DNA of 10,689 nt from contig JAAZGD010000004.1 of the NCBI GenBank assembly GCA_012511395.1, positions 1 through 10,689 on the forward strand, written 5' to 3'. The notes under the pieces were generated by a model, which worked only from the letters and a program-made list of their open reading frames with translations, was not told where the DNA came from and searched no databases. Source of the stretch: Clostridiales bacterium (GTDB taxonomy: Bacteria > Bacillota > Clostridia > Peptostreptococcales > Anaerovoracaceae). Every line of letters starts with the position of its first letter. Within the stretch, counting starts at the first letter, position 1. The position numbers were made by a program, and so were the translations under genes. Of this stretch, positions 6,394-10,689 are shown one piece after another.

Positions 6394-6428
6394 ATCATAA
6401 GGTCAGGCATTCTGCCTGACCTTATGAT
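6394..6428 (+). other. Perfect 16-bp hairpin between receptor and ATPase genes
   Basis: The 16 bases at 6394-6409 are the exact complement of 6413-6428, around a TTC loop. No T-run follows on the plus strand; six A's follow instead, so it is not a standard intrinsic terminator for the operon. Placed 21 nt after the lipoprotein stop and 73 nt before the ATPase start, it may protect the receptor mRNA from 3' decay or partly stop transcription, making the receptor more abundant than the membrane components. A weak second pairing (AAAAAGA 6430-6436 with TCTTTTT 6454-6460) follows. Confidence 0.8.
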
Positions 6429-6479
6429 AAAAAAGAAGTCTTCAGGAATTAAGTCTTTTTATGCACAAAAAACGGCGGT

Positions 6480-6486
6480 AGGAGGA
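6480..6486 (+). promoter_or_regulatory. Ribosome binding site of the ABC ATPase with long spacing
   Basis: AGGAGGA ends 15 nt before ATG 6502, longer than the usual 5-10. An in-frame stop (TGA, 6496-6498) rules out an earlier start, and the next ATG (6544) lacks a site, so 6502 is still preferred. The spacing may lower translation. Confidence 0.6.
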
Positions 6487-6501
6487 CTTAATTTTTGAAA
6501 T

Positions 6502-8088
6502 ATGAAGGGCAGGTGGAAAAAGGATTTGCCAAAAGTTTTAGAGATGAAGAACATCACAAAGGTTTTCCCAGGAGTCGTTGCCAACGACAAGGTGAATTTC
6601 GATCTGGAAAAGGGAGAGATCCATGTACTTTTAGGTGAAAACGGCGCCGGAAAGACTACCCTGATGAACATTCTCTACGGCCTTTATCAGGCAACTTCGG
6701 GAGAGATTTATTTCCATGGAGAGAAGGTGGATATTAAAGGCCCCAACGATGCCATAAATTTAGGTATCGGTATGGTTCACCAGCATTTTATGCTGGTGGA
6801 AAATTTTACTGTTACAGAAAACATAGTTCTTGGAAGTGAGCCTTCAAAAGCAAATGGTTTATACCTTGACATGGAAACTGCCAGAAACACAGTAAAAGAG
6901 GTGTCTGATAATTTTGGACTTAAGGTTGACCCCAATGCCTTGATTCAGGATATTTCCGTAGGCCTGTCCCAAAGGGTGGAAATTTTGAAAACTCTCCATA
7001 AAGGAGCCGAGGTGCTGATTCTTGATGAGCCCACAGCTGTGCTTACTCCTCAGGAAATTGATGAGCTGGGAGTGATCCTTAAAAACCTTACTCAGGAAGG
7101 CAAATCCATTATCCTTATAACCCATAAACTGAAAGAAGTATTGAGCATGAGCGACAGGGTTACTGTTATCAGAAGAGGGAAAATAGTAGATACCTTAAAA
7201 ACTAAAGATACAAACATTGATCAGCTTGCGGAAATGATGGTGGGCAGGTCAGTTAAGCTTACTTCAGATAAAGAGGATAAAACTCCCGGAGATGTTATCC
7301 TTTTCATAGAAAACCTCGTGGTTAAAGATACGAGAAAATACGATGCTGTTAAATCAATATCCTTCGATGTGAAAGCAGGAGAAATTTTTGCGGTTGCAGG
7401 AGTTGACGGCAACGGGCAGAAGGAACTGGTGGAAGCATTGACGGGACTTACGAAAACCGTTTCAGGTAAAGTCTCTTTATGCGGGAAGGATATTACAGGC
7501 AACAAGCCTAAAAAAGTATTGGAGGCAGGCGTGGGGCATATTCCTGAAGACAGACATAAGAGAGGTCTTATACTTCAAAACACTCTTGCTGAAAATTTGA
7601 TACTGGGGTACCATTATTGCCCGCCTTTTGCCAGAAAGGGAGTAATGAATTACGCTAAAATTAACGAGCATGCCAGAACCTTAATATCTGAATACGATGT
7701 TAGAACTCCAAATGAGTATGTAACTGCCGGATCTCTTTCAGGAGGAAATCAGCAGAAAGCCATCATTGCAAGAGAATTCTATAAGGACCCTGTGCTTTTG
7801 ATTGCAAGCCAGCCTACGAGAGGGCTTGATGTGGGAGCCATAGAATTTGTTCATAACAGATTGATTGAGCAAAGGGATAACAACAAAGCGGTGCTTTTAG
7901 TTTCCCTGGAGCTTGATGAGGTAATGAATCTGGCAGACAGAATAGCCGTAATCTACCAGGGAGAAATAATGGGAATTGTGGAGGGAAAAGATGCCACGGA
8001 AAGGCAGTTGGGATTGATGATGGCCGGAGCTTCCATGGAAGAAGCAATTGAAGGAGGAAAAGCAGATAATGAAAACAAGATTGCTTAA
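6502..8088 (+). CDS. nupO: Nucleoside ABC transporter ATP-binding protein, two fused nucleotide-binding domains
   Basis: The protein powers nucleoside import at the inner face of the membrane. In 528 residues it holds two ABC domains in tandem. Domain 1: Walker A GENGAGKT (45-52), Q-loop at Q94, signature VGLSQ (153-157), Walker B LILDEP (172-177) and switch His H208. Domain 2: Walker A is degenerate, GVDGNGQK (300-307) with Q306 where the lysine should be; a good LSGGNQQ signature (412-418); Walker B LLIASQP (432-438) with Q437 replacing the catalytic Glu; and S468 at the switch-His position. Domain 2 is therefore likely inactive in hydrolysis, an asymmetry common in the RbsA/MglA/YufO type. 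It closely resembles B. subtilis NupO (YufO), and the gene order supports that name. The first ATG is kept because related proteins have a short lead before the LEMKNI strand. Its end overlaps the next gene by 20 nt. Confidence 0.93.
   Translation: MKGRWKKDLPKVLEMKNITKVFPGVVANDKVNFDLEKGEIHVLLGENGAGKTTLMNILYGLYQATSGEIYFHGEKVDIKGPNDAINLGIGMVHQHFMLVENFTVTENIVLGSEPSKANGLYLDMETARNTVKEVSDNFGLKVDPNALIQDISVGLSQRVEILKTLHKGAEVLILDEPTAVLTPQEIDELGVILKNLTQEGKSIILITHKLKEVLSMSDRVTVIRRGKIVDTLKTKDTNIDQLAEMMVGRSVKLTSDKEDKTPGDVILFIENLVVKDTRKYDAVKSISFDVKAGEIFAVAGVDGNGQKELVEALTGLTKTVSGKVSLCGKDITGNKPKKVLEAGVGHIPEDRHKRGLILQNTLAENLILGYHYCPPFARKGVMNYAKINEHARTLISEYDVRTPNEYVTAGSLSGGNQQKAIIAREFYKDPVLLIASQPTRGLDVGAIEFVHNRLIEQRDNNKAVLLVSLELDEVMNLADRIAVIYQGEIMGIVEGKDATERQLGLMMAGASMEEAIEGGKADNENKIA
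8052..8057 (+). promoter_or_regulatory. Ribosome binding site that fixes the first permease start
   Basis: AGGAGG precedes ATG 8069 by 11 nt. The longer open frame begins at ATG 8048, but that codon lies upstream of this site and has no good one of its own, so 8069 is preferred and the product loses seven residues. Confidence 0.8.
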
Positions 8089-9184
8089 TGTCTGGTCTGT
8101 TTTAAAACTGCCTCTCGTTGCAATTCTGGTAGGATTTGTAGTAGGCGCCTTTTGTATTATGCTGGCAGGTAGCAATCCTTTAACTGCTTATGCCGCATTG
8201 CTTAAGGGAAGCCTGGCATCTCTTCCAAGCTTTGGAGAGACTTTGTATAAAGTGACACCTATTCTGTTGACAGGCCTTGCAGCAGCCATAGGGTTTCGCT
8301 GCGGTCTTTTTAATATAGGTGGAGAAGGCCAGTATGTGGTGGCGGCAATTGCTACAGTAGGCGTCGCCTGGTCTTTTCAAGGACTTCCTCATTTCATTCT
8401 TGTGCCAATCCTCTTGATTACAGGAGCCTTGGTAGGTGGGGTGTGGGGTGGAATTGCGGGGATTCTTAAGGCAAAGCGAGGCATCAATGAAGTTATTACT
8501 ACCATCATGTTGAACTGGACCGCTCTTTATCTTTCCAATTACTTGGTGCGCACCTTGCTGAATCCCTCAAGACTTCTTGACAAGCTTCCTTCAGGTCATA
8601 CCGTAGCAGTGCCTGAGGCGGCAAGGTTAATGAAATTAAAAGTCATTATACCTGCCTTTGGATACTCCAGCGCCCATACGGGAATATTTATTGCCATCGG
8701 TGTGGCAGTTCTGATGTGGTTTATTCTATTTAAAACTACCCTGGGATATGAAATAAGGGCTGTGGGGTTTAATCCTACGGCTTCCGAGTATGGCGGCATT
8801 AGCAGTGCGAAAAACACTTTCCTTGCCATGTTTATTTCAGGGGGCTTAGCAGGTCTTGCAGGGGCTATTCAGATCATGGGACTTGTTTACATGGTCAATC
8901 AGTCACCTGAGCTTCCCGGATACGGATTCACAGGACTTTGTGTTGCCCTTGTAGGCTTAAGCCATCCCTTAGGATGTATTCCTGCGGCTTTGCTCTTTGG
9001 CATTCTTGATAACGGCTCAAGGCAGATGCAGCTTGCAGGTATTCCCAAGGAAATAAATGCGATTATCTCCGCTGTAATCCTGGTGTTTGTTGCAGGAGCA
9101 CTGTTGTTAAAATATATAAACGTTTACTTTGAGAAAAAGAGAGGAGCAGGAAAACCGAGGTTCAAGGAGGTGAGGGAAGTATGA
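8069..9184 (+). CDS. nupP: Nucleoside ABC transporter permease 1
   Basis: This is a membrane subunit of the importer, in the RbsC/BPD_transp_2 family. The 371-residue product has a first membrane segment near residues 13-33 and about eight to ten hydrophobic segments in all. The motif FRCGLFNIGGEGQYV (76-90) and the loop YEIRAVGFNPTASEYGGI (227-244), which should contact the ATPase, are typical of the YufP/NupP type. A conserved GINEVITTIMLNW stretch (138-150) is also family-like. The C-terminus is basic (KKRGAGKPRFK) and should be cytoplasmic. It starts 20 nt inside the ATPase gene and its TGA overlaps the next ATG, so these genes are translated as a coupled set. Paralogous to the following permease, with which it would form a heterodimer. 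Symbol by homology and gene order. Confidence 0.9.
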   Translation: MKTRLLNVWSVLKLPLVAILVGFVVGAFCIMLAGSNPLTAYAALLKGSLASLPSFGETLYKVTPILLTGLAAAIGFRCGLFNIGGEGQYVVAAIATVGVAWSFQGLPHFILVPILLITGALVGGVWGGIAGILKAKRGINEVITTIMLNWTALYLSNYLVRTLLNPSRLLDKLPSGHTVAVPEAARLMKLKVIIPAFGYSSAHTGIFIAIGVAVLMWFILFKTTLGYEIRAVGFNPTASEYGGISSAKNTFLAMFISGGLAGLAGAIQIMGLVYMVNQSPELPGYGFTGLCVALVGLSHPLGCIPAALLFGILDNGSRQMQLAGIPKEINAIISAVILVFVAGALLLKYINVYFEKKRGAGKPRFKEVREV

Positions 9185-10113
9185 GCGGAGTGACTGTAAT
9201 CGCAGTTATAGCTTCAGCCATCAGACTTGCAACACCTCTGCTTCTTTCTGCACTTGGAGGAGTTTTTTCCGAGCGCTCCGGAGTTGTTAATATCGGGTTA
9301 GAAGGCATTATGATATTCGGAGCCTTCTTCTCCGTACTGTTTACACACATCACAGGTAATGCCTGGATAGGAGTGGTGGCTGCAATTATCTTTGGTATTG
9401 TTATGGCAGCGCTGCTTGCCGTTGTAAGTATAAACCTTAAAGGAAACCAGATTATAGCAGGTACGGCAGTGAATTTACTGGCTGCCGCACTTACGGCATT
9501 TTTTCTGGAGCTTATCTGGCACAGGTCAGGATCCACGCCTATCTGCCCTGATATGCTTACCTCAAACCCCATAAGAGTTTTGGAAAAGCTTCCTGTTATA
9601 GGAGATCTCTTTAAACAGTTTACTCCCTTCATATATATTGCTATTGTATTAACCTTTGTAACTTATTACATCCTCTGGAAAACTCCCTGGGGTCTTCATG
9701 TGAGAGCGGTGGGAGAGCATCCGAAAGCGGCAGATACTGTGGGTATAGGAGTATATAAGACAAGATGGATATGCGTCCTCTTATCAGGAGTCCTGGCAGG
9801 ACTGTCAGGGGCTTGCCTTTCAATAGGAACGGTGGGACTTTTCAGAGAAGGAATGGTGGCCGGCAAAGGCTTTATTGCACTTGCCGCCATGGTATTTGGG
9901 AAATGGCATCCTATAGGAGCTATGGGGGCCAGCTTCTTCTTCGGGATATGTCTTGCAATACAAATTCAGGCTCAGTCCTTCGGTCTTGATGTTCCCGGTG
10001 AATTTCTTGCCATGGTTCCTTATGTGGCAACTATTATAGTACTTATCGGTGTTGTAGGAAAAGCAGTGGCACCAAAAGCTGACGGACAGCCTTATGAGAA
10101 AGATGAGGCATAG
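9181..10113 (+). CDS. nupQ: Nucleoside ABC transporter permease 2
   Basis: This is the second RbsC-like permease of the importer, 310 residues. The opening ATPLLLSALGGVFSERSGVVNIGLEG (17-42) is characteristic of the YufQ/NupQ type, and HVRAVGEHPKAADTVGI (173-189) is the cytoplasmic coupling loop, matching EIRAVGFNPTASEYGGI in the first permease. About eight hydrophobic segments are visible, and the C-terminus is short and charged. It starts within the ATGA overlap of the preceding gene, behind a near-perfect ribosome site AAGGAGGTGA at 9164-9173. No terminator follows; the next gene begins 4 nt after the stop. Confidence 0.92.
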   Translation: MSGVTVIAVIASAIRLATPLLLSALGGVFSERSGVVNIGLEGIMIFGAFFSVLFTHITGNAWIGVVAAIIFGIVMAALLAVVSINLKGNQIIAGTAVNLLAAALTAFFLELIWHRSGSTPICPDMLTSNPIRVLEKLPVIGDLFKQFTPFIYIAIVLTFVTYYILWKTPWGLHVRAVGEHPKAADTVGIGVYKTRWICVLLSGVLAGLSGACLSIGTVGLFREGMVAGKGFIALAAMVFGKWHPIGAMGASFFFGICLAIQIQAQSFGLDVPGEFLAMVPYVATIIVLIGVVGKAVAPKADGQPYEKDEA

Positions 10114-10117
10114 TTTT

Positions 10118-10689
10118 ATGAGTAAAACAAAACAAGGTAAAAGCGGAAAGAATGAGAGAATAAGAATACTGGCAGTAGATGCTCTTGTAGCCCTTATAGC
10201 CTGTTGCGTGGGGGCGTTTACCCTGGAAGCGGTACTAATACCAAACGGCCTTACAAGCGGCGGAGTAACCGGGCTTTCAAGTGTGGTAAAGCAGTTTACA
10301 AGCAGGGAATTCAGCATAATTTATTATGGATTTTCCTTAATAATTATTGTTCTGGTGGCAATATTTCTCGGATTCAGGGAAGTTAAGAAAATCATGTTTC
10401 TCACAATTCTTTATCCTGCCGTAATCTTCGTCTTCGAACGCTTCCATTTTGAGCTTCTGGAGGAAAACGATGTTATTCTGGCAGCTATCTTTTGCGGTGT
10501 CTTCGGCGGAATCTCAGTAGGCCTGGTATTCTGGAGGGTATACAGCTTTTGCGGAACGGATGCTGTGGCAAAAATACTGAAGAAGCACTTGTTCCCCTAT
10601 CTGCCTTTAGGCCAAATACTGCTTTATGTGGACGGAGTGATTATCATCGGCTCCGCCTTCGTTTTTGGCAGAAATATTGCCATTTATGC
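10118..10689 (+). CDS. YitT-family membrane protein, N-terminal part (cut by window edge)
   Basis: The frame stays open to the last base, giving 190 codons; whole YitT proteins are about 280-290 residues. After a basic N-terminus (about 16 residues) comes a first membrane segment (about 18-38), then IPNGLTSGGVTGLSSVV (41-57), the hallmark of the YitT/DUF161 family. Further segments lie at 68-85, 92-108, 119-138 and 165-182. CGTDAVAKIL (145-154) matches the second conserved YitT element, usually C/GGTD. The C-terminal soluble DUF2179 domain would be beyond the window. The molecular function of the family is not settled. ATG 10118 has a GAGG site 9 nt upstream; in-frame ATGs at 10094 and 10103, inside the permease gene, are alternatives. 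It follows the nucleoside importer by 4 nt and should share its transcript. Confidence 0.88.
   Translation, partial: MSKTKQGKSGKNERIRILAVDALVALIACCVGAFTLEAVLIPNGLTSGGVTGLSSVVKQFTSREFSIIYYGFSLIIIVLVAIFLGFREVKKIMFLTILYPAVIFVFERFHFELLEENDVILAAIFCGVFGGISVGLVFWRVYSFCGTDAVAKILKKHLFPYLPLGQILLYVDGVIIIGSAFVFGRNIAIY

Noticed and set aside
6502..8088. Degenerate second nucleotide-binding domain as a sign of gene decay
   Set aside because: Loss of the Walker A lysine, Walker B glutamate and switch histidine in domain 2 is common in this two-domain importer family, and the frame is intact.
9162..9632. 156-codon minus-strand open frame opposite the second permease
   Set aside because: It mirrors the hydrophobic permease codons; no SD, no known domain. 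The 165-codon frame at 9820-10317 was rejected on the same grounds, as it crosses two plus-strand genes.

Overview
The window looks like chromosomal DNA from a low-to-moderate-GC Gram-positive anaerobe, most likely a member of the Clostridia. The grounds are strong AGGAGG-type ribosome binding sites, a T-box leader, a lipobox-type solute-binding lipoprotein, tightly packed overlapping genes, and protein sequences that resemble clostridial families. This placement is inferred from sequence character, not from a search.

Layout. Positions 1-723 (minus strand) carry the N-terminal 241 codons of an isoleucyl-tRNA synthetase, which runs off the left edge. Upstream of it (about 745-1006, minus) is a complete T-box riboswitch with promoter, an AUC (Ile) specifier, the T-box sequence and a terminator. 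About 100 bp separates this promoter from a divergent plus-strand promoter for argG. Then follow argG (1189-2457), argH (2408-3718, starting 50 nt inside argG), rlmN (3715-4752, ATGA overlap) and a small P-loop NTPase of unknown role (4793-5215), all apparently one transcription unit. A hairpin and a new promoter region (5222-5373) separate this from a second operon. That operon holds a BMP/PnrA-type lipoprotein (5374-6372), a long perfect hairpin (6394-6428), a double-domain ABC ATPase (6502-8088), two RbsC-like permeases (8069-9184 and 9181-10113) and, 4 nt later, the start of a YitT-family membrane protein (10118 to the window end).

How the genes work together. ArgG and ArgH are the last two steps of arginine synthesis (citrulline to argininosuccinate to arginine). 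RlmN methylates A2503 of 23S rRNA and, in the E. coli enzyme, A37 of some tRNAs. The second operon matches the NupNOPQ/BmpA-NupABC type of purine nucleoside importer: lipoprotein receptor, one fused ATPase with two nucleotide-binding domains, and two permeases. The IleRS is a distinctive IleRS2-like enzyme whose class I HIGH motif reads GIHH, a variant linked to very high mupirocin resistance.

The window is mostly housekeeping and transport. I see no mobile element, CRISPR array, tRNA or rRNA gene, and no convincing wholly new system. The points most worth checking are the GIHH IleRS with its T-box, the 50-nt argG/argH overlap that adds a C-terminal tail to ArgG, the uncharacterised P-loop protein, and the hairpin between receptor and ATPase genes.
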